Source of the DNA: JACCTU01 sp963700495
GTDB lineage: Bacteria > Actinomycetota > Thermoleophilia > Gaiellales > Gaiellaceae
Direction of reading: 5' to 3'
Assembly: GCA_963700495.1 (NCBI GenBank)
Contig: CAVOXT010000005.1
Span: 62,001-126,000 of the forward strand
Length of the DNA: 64,000 nt
Below the pieces are notes generated by a model. It was not told where the DNA came from. It was given only the letters and a program-made list of their open reading frames with translations, and ran no database searches. Shown here in pieces: positions 19,461-27,908 of the stretch. How positions within the stretch are numbered: the first letter of the stretch is position 1; each line of letters begins with the position of its first letter. The position numbers and the translations under genes were made by a program.

Positions 19461-20339
19461 ATGGGTTCGCTGGTCGAGCGAGGTCACGCACTCGCCGGCC
19501 GCGCCGAGGCCTTCGCGCGTCGCCTGCCCGGCGCCGGAATCGTCGAGGTTGCGCTCGAGCATGACCGCACGACGGCGGCCGGCCTGCTCGCGGGCGGACT
19601 CGCCTACCGCTTGTTCTTCTGGCTCGTCCCCTTCGGGCTCGTAGTCGCATCGGCGCTCAGCTTCTGGTACCAGGAGAGCCCCGACGGGCTCGAGGACGCC
19701 GCCCGAGAGTTCGGGCTCGGCGCTGTGGCGGTGAAGTCCGCGAGTGCGGCCATCCAGGAAGGGACGCACGCGCGGTGGTACCTGCTCCTGTTCGGGACGG
19801 TTCTGCTCTTCTGGTTCGGCATCGGGGTCGTCCGGGCGCTCCGGGTCGCCTGCACGATCGCGTGGCGGCTGCGCCCCGAGCGGCTCGAGCGGGCGGTGCG
19901 CGCCGGGCTGATCTTCACGGCCGGCGTCACGGTGCTGCTCGCGCTCGGAGTCCTGGCGCAGGTCCTCCACGAGCAGATGCCCGGGCCCGGGATCGCGGTC
20001 ACCCTCGGGCTCATCGTCGCCTACTTCGCAGCCGCGCTCTTGACGTTCCTCTGGATGCCGCACGCCGACGCTCCGTGGACTGCGCTCGTGCCGGGTGCCG
20101 TCCTGATCGCGGCGGGCCTCGAGGCGATCCATGTGGTCGTCGCGCTCTACCTGGCTCCGAGACTGGGGCGTTCGTCGGAGCTCTACGGCGCACTCGGGTC
20201 CTCGACCGTGATCCTCGTCTGGCTCTACCTGACCGCCCGCCTGGTCGTCGCCGGCGCATTTCTCAACGCCGCGCGCTGGTACGAGCGTCAGTCGAGCACG
20301 AACGAGTCGCCCGGCTCGAGCACGCGCACCTCGACCTGA
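19461..20339 (+). CDS. YihY/virulence factor BrkB family membrane protein
   Basis: 292 residues, six hydrophobic segments. N-terminal RTTAAGLLAGGLAYRLFFWL matches the YihY/BrkB signature (A-x-x-L-A-Y-R/Y-x-x-x-x-x-P), and LYGALGSSTVILVWLYLTA matches the conserved C-terminal part. Members are often called RNase BN by mistake; actual function is unknown, possibly envelope transport. ATG at 19461 is chosen over an upstream in-frame start overlapping the divergent channel gene. Its 3' end overlaps the convergent MBL-fold gene by 52 bp. Confidence 0.82.
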   Translation: MGSLVERGHALAGRAEAFARRLPGAGIVEVALEHDRTTAAGLLAGGLAYRLFFWLVPFGLVVASALSFWYQESPDGLEDAAREFGLGAVAVKSASAAIQEGTHARWYLLLFGTVLLFWFGIGVVRALRVACTIAWRLRPERLERAVRAGLIFTAGVTVLLALGVLAQVLHEQMPGPGIAVTLGLIVAYFAAALLTFLWMPHADAPWTALVPGAVLIAAGLEAIHVVVALYLAPRLGRSSELYGALGSSTVILVWLYLTARLVVAGAFLNAARWYERQSSTNESPGSSTRTST

Positions 20340-21022
20340 GGCGCCTGCTCAAGCGCGGCGGCGACGAACGCGTCGACGGGCCGGCGCAGGAAGGCCGCTC
20401 CGGCCCGGCGGTGCATGGGGCGGAGCGTGCCCCAGTGGATCGGCACGGCGATCCGCGGCCGTAGGAGCGTGAGCGCCTCCGCCGCGCGGGTGGGATTGAG
20501 GTGCCCCGCGCCGAGGGTCGGGCCCCAACCCCAGATCGGTAGGAGCGCCACGTCGAGGTCCGGAACGAGGCCGTCCATTCCGGGGAACAGGTCGGTGTCC
20601 CCTGCGAAGAAGACCCGGCGGGATCCCAGCAGCGCGTACCCGATCGGGACCGCGTGCGCGGACGAGCCTGGGCGTGTCGAGCCGTGCTCCGCGTGCGTCG
20701 CGCGGACCGTCACCCCTGCAACGTCGAGCTCGTCGCCCGACTCGACCTCCAGGACGTGCTCGAAGCCGTGGCGCGCGATCAGCCGCCCGAGCCCCCGCGG
20801 GGCGACCACTCGAACCGAGTGGGGCAACCGCTTCAGCGACGGGAAGTGGAGATGGTCGTGGTGCCCGTGGGAGATGAGGACGGCGTCGAGGTCCCCCGGC
20901 TCGAGAGCGGGCGCGTCGCGGCGCAGATGCGCGACCCGTCCGCGCAGCACAGGGTCGGTCAGGAGCCGCGCGCCGTCGAGCTCGACGAGCACCGTCGCAT
21001 GTCCGACCCAGCGGATGAGCAA
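20288..21022 (-). CDS. MBL-fold metal-dependent hydrolase (UlaG/UPF0173-like)
   Basis: 244 residues. N-terminal IRWVGHATVLVELDG, metal-binding motif HGHHDHLH, later AEHGSTRPG, AGDTDLFP (bridging Asp) and PIHWGTLRP supply the remaining ligands. This is the UlaG-like branch, acting on phosphodiesters, lactones or N-acyl substrates; substrate not predictable. ATG start, 7 bp before the AI-2E family gene on the same strand (which is upstream in transcription). Confidence 0.85.
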   Translation of the reverse strand: MLIRWVGHATVLVELDGARLLTDPVLRGRVAHLRRDAPALEPGDLDAVLISHGHHDHLHFPSLKRLPHSVRVVAPRGLGRLIARHGFEHVLEVESGDELDVAGVTVRATHAEHGSTRPGSSAHAVPIGYALLGSRRVFFAGDTDLFPGMDGLVPDLDVALLPIWGWGPTLGAGHLNPTRAAEALTLLRPRIAVPIHWGTLRPMHRRAGAAFLRRPVDAFVAAALEQAPQVEVRVLEPGDSFVLD

Positions 21023-21029
21023 GCCGCGG

Positions 21030-22106
21030 CTACCCCGTCGGCTGCTCGAGCGCCGCCCGCGCCGCGGCGACCTGCTCGCGGCGTGCGGCGGTGACCTCGC
21101 GGACGATGATCTGGAGGGCCGCGGTCACCGGGACGGCGACGAGCGCCCCGAGGACCCCGAGCAGTGCGCCGAAGAGCGTGACCCCGAGCATGATGAAGAA
21201 CGCCGAGATCTCGACCGCTCGTCCGTAGATCGTCGGGCCGAGGACGTTGTTCTCGATCTGCTGGTAGACGAGGATGACGACGAGCATGATCAAGGCCGCG
21301 GTGAGGCCCTCCTCTGCGAACAGCGTCGGGACGAGGATGCAGCCCGCGATCGTCGCGCCGATCGTCGGGATCAGGTCGAGGACCCCTGCGATCAGCCCGA
21401 GCGCGATCCAGTAGCTCGATCCGAGCAGTGCGGCGGTGCCTCCCTGGACGGTTCCGGCGATCGCCGCGATCGTGACTGCGCCGATCGCCCAGCGCGACAC
21501 CGTGTGCGTGATCCGTTCCCAGACGTCGAGCCACTGCTCGGCGGTGCCGGGCATGAGCACGGACCCGGCGGCGTTGCGCAGGCGCTCCATGTCGATCAGC
21601 AGGAAGAGCGCGAGGAAGGTGACGGTAAAGATCGTGAGCACCGCACTGAACGCATTTCCCGCGACTCCGACGAGCGCGGAGATCGTGTCCGGGGTCCTCG
21701 CCGCGGCCTGGTCCGCGCCTTCCTGGGCGTTCACGGCCAGGCCGCTGTCTCCCAGCCACGAGAGCTCGTCCGAGTCGCGCAGGTCCGCGACGAGGTCGGG
21801 CAACCCCTGGAGGAAGTCGCGCACCGAGCCGACCAGCGGTACGAGCAGCACGAGCCCGAGCAGTGCGACCACCGCAGCCGAGCCGAGCACCACGATCGTG
21901 GACGCGAGGCCGCGGCCGAGATTCGTCCGCCGCATCAGGGCACGCGTCGGCTCCTCGAAGACGAGCGCCAGGAACACCCCGATGAAGACGATCACGACGG
22001 CGTCCAGGACCGCCCAGACCATCGCTGCCACTGCGAAGACGGCGGTCACGAGCACGATCGTCCGGAAGGGGATCGTGATCTCGACGCGACGCGTCTCGTC
22101 GCTCAC
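21030..22106 (-). CDS. AI-2E family transporter
   Basis: 358 residues, eight-helix permease of the TqsA/YdiK/AI-2E exporter superfamily. Motifs: VVIVFIGVFLALVFEEPTRA, FTVTFLALFLLIDMERLR, LGSSYWIALGLIAGVLDLIP and a C-terminal VPVTAALQIIVREV. Members export autoinducer-2, Na+/H+ or unknown solutes; the substrate cannot be assigned. Downstream of the 1.2-kb membrane protein gene on the same strand. Confidence 0.87.
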   Translation of the reverse strand: MSDETRRVEITIPFRTIVLVTAVFAVAAMVWAVLDAVVIVFIGVFLALVFEEPTRALMRRTNLGRGLASTIVVLGSAAVVALLGLVLLVPLVGSVRDFLQGLPDLVADLRDSDELSWLGDSGLAVNAQEGADQAAARTPDTISALVGVAGNAFSAVLTIFTVTFLALFLLIDMERLRNAAGSVLMPGTAEQWLDVWERITHTVSRWAIGAVTIAAIAGTVQGGTAALLGSSYWIALGLIAGVLDLIPTIGATIAGCILVPTLFAEEGLTAALIMLVVILVYQQIENNVLGPTIYGRAVEISAFFIMLGVTLFGALLGVLGALVAVPVTAALQIIVREVTAARREQVAAARAALEQPTG

Positions 22107-22146
22107 GATCGCACCTTGAACGGCGAGCCCGCGGTCGCCGTCATCG

Positions 22147-23352
22147 TCACCGGTGCCGGAGGCGGTCGAACCGCTCGCGGGTGTAGTCGGTGAGATCGAT
22201 TCCCGCGGCCTCCGGGATACTCACGGGCCGTCTGCCTGCGGAGGATCTCGACACCGATCGCGAACACGACGGCCGCGGCGAGCATCAGCGGGACTCGGGT
22301 CGTCTGCACGGTCGGCGACCAGAGGAGCAGCAAGAGGAAGAGTGTCGCGGCGACGCCGTAGGCGATCTGCCAGCGAGCGACGTACGGGGCGAGCTCGGCG
22401 CGAGTTGCAGTCGCCGTGCGGCCTTCGCCGGCGAGCCACGCGGCGAAGAGCACGATCAGGCCGAGGCCGACGAGCGTCCAACCGCCGTCGGCGAGCAGCT
22501 GAGTGAGGATGTCCCACGCGTTCTCCGCGGCCGGCTTGACCGAGCTCGTCGTCACGACCGAGTCGATCACGTAGTCGCCGGCGAACTTCCGAACGACGAG
22601 AACGAAGAGCCCCGCGAGAACCGATCCGAACGCGATCGAGCGGAGAATCGTGCGCCGTCGTCCGCGGGCGAGGGCAAGCGCCAGCGGCCCACAGGAGCAC
22701 GGGCACGACCCAGAGCCAGCTGCCGAGCACCTTGAGGAACTGGGTCACGTCCTGGGCGGTCTCGAGCTGGTCGGCCTCGATCACCTTGATCCGGCCGGCG
22801 TCGTTCGGCAGCTGCTGCGCCAGACGCCCGACGATCGCGAGGCGGTCCCCGAGCTGCACGATCAGCGGCCGCAGGTCGAGGAACACGACGCCGTTCTCGG
22901 TGGTGACGCCCGACACGTCGTCCTCGAGCACCTTGATCAGCTGTGCGTGCGAGAACGCCACCGTGTCGACCCAGAGCTGCTGCGCGCGAGGTCGCTCGAG
23001 CAAGCGCGGCGCGAGCGCGGTCGGCGAGCTCCATCACCCCAGCTGCGATCGGACCGGCAAGGCCCTGCTGGTCCGGCGGCAGGCGCTCCTGCAGCGCCGC
23101 GGCGACGTCGACGTTCGCGAACAGCTCGTCGACGAGTGTCGCCGCGATCTGGTCTCGCACGACTTCGTCCGAGATCAGCTCGTCGGCCGTGTTGCGGACG
23201 GTCGGGGTGTCGAGCGCCTGAAAGCGGATGAATCCGGCGAGGAGGCTGAGCACGGCGAGCACCGCACCGAGGACGACGAGGATTCGCGCCGTGACCATGC
23301 GGCCGCGCGAAGCGGTCGGGGGCTCGGCTGGGGTTTCCACTGGGCTCTCCAC
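22147..23352 (-). CDS. Hypothetical multi-pass membrane protein (frameshifted)
   Basis: Corrected product about 400 residues. N-terminal helix MVTARILVVLGAVLAVLSLL, an extracytoplasmic domain with VRNTADELISDEVVRDQIA, FANVDVAAALQERLP and FLDLRPLIVQLGDRL, then helices around GSWLWVVPVLLWA, FVLVVRKFAGDYVIDSVV, GGWTLVGLGLIVLFAAWL, and RVPLMLAAAVVFAIGVEIL, ending DYTRERFDRLRHR. Conserved pieces occur in three frames, with changes near 23010, 22690, 22580 and 22215. Unknown function; similar proteins occur in many actinobacteria. Transcribed away from the LAL regulator across the perfect palindrome. Confidence 0.6.
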
Positions 23353-23386
23353 CGGGAGCGTTGGAGCTTACTTCCCGGCTCGGGTT

Positions 23387-23421
23387 GACGCGCCTTCACC
23401 CCTTCCGGGTGAAGGCGCGTC
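23387..23421. promoter_or_regulatory. Perfect 15-bp inverted repeat containing TCACCC-N5-GGGTGA
   Basis: Arms of 15 bp (GACGCGCCTTCACCC and its exact complement) around CTTCC, lying between the divergent membrane-protein gene and the LAL regulator. It contains the window-wide palindrome at 23396-23412 with unusually extended symmetry. A degenerate neighbour (TTCCC GGCTC GGGTT) lies at 23372-23386. Likely a regulator-binding site, possibly for the LAL protein itself. Confidence 0.65.
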
Positions 23422-23482
23422 GCAGTACGCTTGCACGAGCAAGGGGGGTCGCAATGGTTGGAACGACCACGGGACGTGGGGT

Positions 23483-26107
23483 GTGGCCCGCCGCGAAGCG
23501 CTGAAGTCGATTCCGCAGACGAAGCTGTCGGCTCCTGCCGTCCCGGCCGGGTATGTCCCGCGCGAGCGGCTCCAGGCACTCCTCGACGAGGGGTTCGACC
23601 GCCGCGCGACGCTCGTCTGCGGCCGCGCCGGAACCGGCAAGACCGTCCTGCTCGCGTCGTGGGCGCTGTCGCGTCGCGACGTGGCCTGGGTCTCTCTCGA
23701 CCGTGCGGACAACTGGGGCCCGAGGTTCTGGAGCACCGTCGAACGCGCGCTCGACCGGGTCGACACCCGGACGAACGGCTCGCCGGCCCACGAGGACCCG
23801 GTGCTCCGGATCTGTGAGCGCGTCGCGTCGCGGCGGAAGCCCGTCGTCCTCGTGCTCGACGATCTCCAGGAGATCGAGAACGCGGTCGTGCTCAAGGAGC
23901 TCGACGAACTCCTCGTGCGTGCTCCCGAGCAGCTGCACGTCGTGCTCTCGAGCAGGGCCGATCCGCGGCTGCGGCTGCACCGGCTCCGCCTGACCGGAGA
24001 CCTGGTGGAGATCCGCGCCGACGAGCTGGCCTTCACGCCGGCCGAGTGCAAACTGCTGCTCGACGCTGCCGCGGCCGACCTCACCGAGGACGGCGTCGAG
24101 GCGCTGTGGGAGCGGACCGAGGGCTGGGCGGCCGGGTTGCGCCTCGCCGCTCTCGCGCTCCGAGGCGAGTCCGACCGCGCCGGCTATGTCGAGCGCTTCG
24201 CCGGCGACGACCGCGCAGTCGCCGACTACCTCCTGAACGAGATCTTCGAGCGCCAGACGCCGTCGCGCCGCGAGTTTCTCCTCCGCACCTGCGTTCCGGA
24301 CGTGTTGACGGTCGAGCTCGCGCAGGAGCTCTCGCGCCGCGAGCGGGCCGGCCAGATCCTCGCCGAGCTCGAGTCGGAGAACGTTCTCGTCTCGGTCCCC
24401 GCCTCACCCGGCGGCGTCTACCGCTACCACGCGCTGCTGCGGGACTTCCTCCGCTTCGAGCTTGCGCGGACGAGGGCTTCCGAGGCGGGCATCCTCCATC
24501 ACCGGACCGCCCGCTGGTACTGGCGCCACGGCGACGCCGAGCGGGCGTTCGAGCACGCGGTGGCCGGCGAGGACTGGGAGCTCGCAGGTGAGCTGACGAG
24601 CGAGGCCTGGCACATCGTGATCTTCGGCGTGTCGGCTCGGGCGCGAGGCATAGCCGCAGAGATCCCGCCGAGCGTGCTGGCGCAGCACCCGGGGCTTGCG
24701 CTTCGCGTCGGCTCCGCCCGCCTCTTCCTCGGCGATCGGCCCGGCGCCGAGGGCGCGCTTGCGCTCGTCGACGAGGCGATGCCCGGCGCGACGGAGCAGC
24801 TTCAGCGCGCTCTGAGTCCCGTGATCACGGCGTTTCGGCTGACGCTCGCCCGGCTCGACGGCGACTTCAGCCGCGTGGGCGAGCTTGCGCTCGAGGTGCT
24901 GAACGAATCGCCGACCGGATCGTTCGAGGTCGGTCGCCGAGCGAGGGCGATGCGGGCGATCGCCCTCTCCAACATCGGCGTCGCGCAGGTCGCGGTGGGG
25001 GAGCTCGACGACGCCGAGCTCCGACTGCACGAGGCCCTTCAGCTCGCGCGCGAGTCGGGGATCGATCAGGTCGCGCTCAACTCGCTGGGCCAGCTCGCGC
25101 TGCTCGAGGCGTCGCGCGGCCGGTTGCGCCGAGCCGTGGAGCTCGGGACCGAGGCCGTCGAGTTCGCGGAGCGGCGCGACTGGTGTCGAGTGCTGCAGGT
25201 GATCGGCGCCCGCCTTGCGCTCGGGTGGGCGTACTTCCAGCGGGACGAGCTGAGCCTCGCCGAATTGCACGTGCGTGTGACCGACGAGGTCGCACGTCAG
25301 TGGGGCGACCGCGCCGGCATCGTGGGGTCGGCGCTCCTGTCCGCTCTGCTGCTCGCGGGGGAAGGGCCGGTCGGCGCCGACCGCGGGCTGCGGCTCGTCC
25401 ACGGCGTCCGTGCGGAGCTCGACGGGTGGCAGCCTCCGGCGTACCTCGTGCCGCTTGCCGAGACCGTCGAGGCGCGGCTCCTCGCGGCGCGCGGCGACCT
25501 CGACGAGGCGCGGAGGGCGGCCGATCCCGGACCCGCCGTCGCTGCGACAAACCTGCGGGCGCGGATCCTGCTCGCGTCGGGCGCGCCGGCGGATGCGCTC
25601 GCGGAGCTCGACGGGCGACGCGATGAACGCGAGAGGACCGAGCTCGCGAGCTTGATCGAGGCGGACGTGCTCAAGGCGGTCGCGCGGCGCGAGCTCAACG
25701 ACCGCGTGGGCGCCGATCGTGCGCTCGGCAACGCGCTCGACCTCGCGGGGCCGCACGGGTATCGCCGTGCGTTCGTCGACGGCGGGCCGGCCGTCCGCAC
25801 GCTGCTCGTCGAGCAGATCCGCCGGGGCACCGACCACCGTTCCCTCGTTGCCGATCTGATCGCCGCCTTCGACAGGCGCGCCTCCGTCGTCGAGCTGACG
25901 AGGCCGGAGCTGCTGGAGCCGCTCAGCGACCGGGAGCGCGCGGTGCTCCGCTACCTCCCGACGATGATGTCGAACGCCGAGATCGCCTCCGAGCTGTTCC
26001 TCTCGGTGAACACCGTCAAGACGCACCTGAAGGCGATCTACCGCAAGCTCGGCGCGACACGCCGCCGCGATGCGGTCGAGCGCGCGCGCCGGCTCGAGTT
26101 GCTCTGA
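23483..26107 (+). CDS. LAL-type LuxR family transcriptional regulator (MalT-like)
   Basis: 874 residues. N-terminal P-loop STAND ATPase with Walker A CGRAGTGKTVLL, Walker B-like KPVVLVLDDLQEI, and the MalT-like GDLVEIRADELAFT and WERTEGWAAGLRLAALAL motifs. The middle is TPR-like helical repeats. The C-terminal LuxR HTH is LSDRERAVLRYLPTMMSNAE to LFLSVNTVKTHLKAIYRKLG. Such proteins bind an inducer plus ATP and activate transcription. The GTG at 23483 is the first in-frame start. An ATG at 23454 has a stronger ribosome-binding site (AAGGGGGG) but is out of frame and stops after 16 codons; one missing or extra base would join it. Confidence 0.88.
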   Translation: MARREALKSIPQTKLSAPAVPAGYVPRERLQALLDEGFDRRATLVCGRAGTGKTVLLASWALSRRDVAWVSLDRADNWGPRFWSTVERALDRVDTRTNGSPAHEDPVLRICERVASRRKPVVLVLDDLQEIENAVVLKELDELLVRAPEQLHVVLSSRADPRLRLHRLRLTGDLVEIRADELAFTPAECKLLLDAAAADLTEDGVEALWERTEGWAAGLRLAALALRGESDRAGYVERFAGDDRAVADYLLNEIFERQTPSRREFLLRTCVPDVLTVELAQELSRRERAGQILAELESENVLVSVPASPGGVYRYHALLRDFLRFELARTRASEAGILHHRTARWYWRHGDAERAFEHAVAGEDWELAGELTSEAWHIVIFGVSARARGIAAEIPPSVLAQHPGLALRVGSARLFLGDRPGAEGALALVDEAMPGATEQLQRALSPVITAFRLTLARLDGDFSRVGELALEVLNESPTGSFEVGRRARAMRAIALSNIGVAQVAVGELDDAELRLHEALQLARESGIDQVALNSLGQLALLEASRGRLRRAVELGTEAVEFAERRDWCRVLQVIGARLALGWAYFQRDELSLAELHVRVTDEVARQWGDRAGIVGSALLSALLLAGEGPVGADRGLRLVHGVRAELDGWQPPAYLVPLAETVEARLLAARGDLDEARRAADPGPAVAATNLRARILLASGAPADALAELDGRRDERERTELASLIEADVLKAVARRELNDRVGADRALGNALDLAGPHGYRRAFVDGGPAVRTLLVEQIRRGTDHRSLVADLIAAFDRRASVVELTRPELLEPLSDRERAVLRYLPTMMSNAEIASELFLSVNTVKTHLKAIYRKLGATRRRDAVERARRLELL

Positions 26108-26113
26108 GTTCGG

Positions 26114-26677
26114 CTAGGACGCGAAGCCGGCGATCGCGTCGCCGATCAGCTTCGCGCCGATCACGAGGCAGAGCACGGCCATGATCACGGCGTTGTTGCG
26201 GGCCATCCAGGTCTTGAGGCCGTCGAGGATCGGGCCGGCGCGGTCGCCGAGCGCGAAGTAGATGACGACCGGCGCGCGACGCCGATCGTCGCCGATGAGC
26301 GCGAAGACGGCGTAGGCGACGCGCCTGCGTCGGCGCCGCGGGATGCCGGTCTGCGCGATCGCCGCGGCGCCGCCCACGGCGAGCATCAGGTTCTTCGGGT
26401 TCGGCCGCCGCGAGCGACGACGCCGGCGCCGACCGCCTCGGCGGCGTGAACTGGTCGATCGCGCTCATCCACTTCGGGCCGCCGGCGCTTCGTCGCCCCC
26501 GGGCGGCCGCCCGCGCCACTGGCGCGCCGCGACGAGCAGCAGCACGCAGGCCGAGCACGAGCTTCAGCACGCCGACCCAGGTCGCCGGCTCGACCGCCGT
26601 CGGTCGCGTCGGCCGGCCCGCGAGCGCGAGCACGACGACCCGCCGACGAGCGCGAGGCCCACGAGCCAGCCGACCAT
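26114..26677 (-). CDS. GAP (Sap, sulfolipid-1-addressing-like) family membrane protein, N-terminally truncated and frameshifted
   Basis: Corrected pieces on the minus strand: FMVGWLVGLALVGG, PATWVGVLKLVLGL, KWMSAIDQFTPP, NLMLAVGGAAAIAQTGIP, APVVIYFALGDRAGPILDG, LKTWMARNNAVIMAVLCLVI and GAKLIGDAIAGF. The order matches GAP/Sap membrane proteins, in which the first helix (about 35-40 residues) normally precedes FMVGW; here that helix is missing and the sequence abuts a fragment of a second copy. At least five frame corrections are needed. ATG at 26677 is only the first available start. Probably non-functional as assembled. Confidence 0.55.
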
Positions 26678-26697
26678 GAACGCGGCCCGTTCGACCC

Positions 26698-26870
26698 GTT
26701 GTTGCGCGCCATCCAGGTCTTGAGCCCGTCGAGGACCGGGGCGGCGCGCTCGCCGAGCGCGAAGTAGACGACGACCGGAGCCGCGACGCCGATCGTCCCG
26801 ATGAGCACGAAGGCGGCGTAGGCGGCCGCCTGCTCGCCGCCGGGGATCCCCGTCTGTGCGATCGCGGCCG
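26698..26870 (-). pseudogene. Fragment of a second GAP-family gene
   Basis: About 58 residues (AAIAQTGIPGGEQAAAYA, FVLIGTIGVAAPVVVYFALG, LDGLKTWMARNN) that duplicate the C-terminal half of the neighbouring GAP gene with clear divergence (GERAAPVL versus GDRAGPIL), so it is a paralogue, not an exact repeat. It stops at MARNN, where the sequence jumps into the middle of the other copy. Both ends are missing. Confidence 0.55.
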
Positions 26871-26891
26871 AACTCGACCCTTCAACGAAGA

Positions 26892-26999
26892 GCGAGTGTG
26901 AGAACGAGCCGGTGCCCGATACTGTGCCTCCGGATTGAGGGTGGGCTGTTCTTCGCCAACGCAGATGCAGTGCGCGACCACATCCGCGCGCACGCGTCG
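26892..26999 (+). pseudogene. Fragment of a SulP-family transporter STAS domain
   Basis: NEPVP followed, after a frame change, by LRIEGGLFFANADAVRDHIR, the hallmark start of the cytoplasmic STAS domain of SulP anion transporters. No membrane domain is nearby, and only about 35 residues remain. It abuts the GAP fragment, which is on the other strand, and precedes the FGE start. Remnant or assembly join. Confidence 0.45.
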
Positions 27000-27020
27000 A
27001 CGCAGCGCAGGACTCAGGCG

Positions 27021-27908
27021 ATGACCACGACGGCTGACACCGATCGCATGGCCTGGGTTCCCGGCGGGACATTCCGGATGGGGTCCGAGGAGTTCTATCC
27101 CGAGGAGCGACCGGTTCACGAGGTCGCGGTCGAGGGCTTCTGGATGGACGAGCGTCCCGTCACCGCCGCCGAGTTCCGGCGTTTCGTGCGCGAGACCGGC
27201 TACGTCACCGTCCCCGAGCGGCCGCTCGACCCGGCCGACTACCCCGACGCCGATCCCGAGCTGCTCGTCCCCGGCTCGCTGGTGTTCCGGAAGACGCCCG
27301 CGCCTGTTCCGCTGAACGACTTCCGCAGCTGGTGGGCATACGTTCCGGGTGCCTACTGGAAGAAGCCCGGCGGGCCTGGAACGACGATCAACGGCCGCGA
27401 TCACCATCCCGTCACCCATGTCGCGTACGAGGACGCCGAGGCCTTCGCCGAGTGGGCGGGGAAGGCGCTGCCGAGCGAAGCCGAGTGGGAGTACGCGGCG
27501 CGGGGTGGACTCGACGGCGCGCGCTTCGCCTGGGGTGACGACGAGTATCCGGACGGCAAGCCGATGGCGAACACCTGGCAGGGGCAATTTCCGTGGCAGA
27601 ACACGAAGCTCGACGGGTACGAGGAAACGTCGCCTGTCGCGTCGTACCCGCCGAACGGCTACGGCCTCTACGACGTGTGCGGCAACGTCTGGGAGTGGAC
27701 GACGGAGGCCTTCACGGCCGCGCACGACCAGAAGCCTTGCTGCGCCCCCGCGGTCCACGGCGAGCGCTTTCCGCGCAAGGTGATCAAGGGCGGCTCGCAC
27801 ATCTGCGCCCCGAGCTACTGCCTGCGCTACCGGCCGGCGGCGCGCCAGGGTGAGACGATCGACACCTCGACGAGCCACCTCGGCTTTCGCTGCATCGTTC
27901 GCTCTTGA
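27021..27908 (+). CDS. Formylglycine-generating enzyme family protein
   Basis: 295 residues, copper-dependent FGE/SUMF1 fold. N-terminal MAWVPGGTFRMGSEEF; middle PVTHVAYEDAEAFAEWAGK and LPSEAEWEYAARGG; C-terminal VCGNVWEWTTEAF and GGSHICAPSYCLRYRPAARQ. The two cysteines in the last motif correspond to the catalytic pair of human and actinobacterial FGE, so it is probably an active enzyme oxidising a sulfatase cysteine to formylglycine, not just a fold member. ATG at 27021 (or 27048). No sulfatase gene in the window. Its stop overlaps the next start (TTGA). Confidence 0.88.
   Translation: MTTTADTDRMAWVPGGTFRMGSEEFYPEERPVHEVAVEGFWMDERPVTAAEFRRFVRETGYVTVPERPLDPADYPDADPELLVPGSLVFRKTPAPVPLNDFRSWWAYVPGAYWKKPGGPGTTINGRDHHPVTHVAYEDAEAFAEWAGKALPSEAEWEYAARGGLDGARFAWGDDEYPDGKPMANTWQGQFPWQNTKLDGYEETSPVASYPPNGYGLYDVCGNVWEWTTEAFTAAHDQKPCCAPAVHGERFPRKVIKGGSHICAPSYCLRYRPAARQGETIDTSTSHLGFRCIVRS

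Noticed and set aside
24404..26026. 540-codon antisense ORF inside the LAL regulator
   Set aside because: The plus-strand frame has clear Walker and LuxR HTH motifs; the antisense translation has none.
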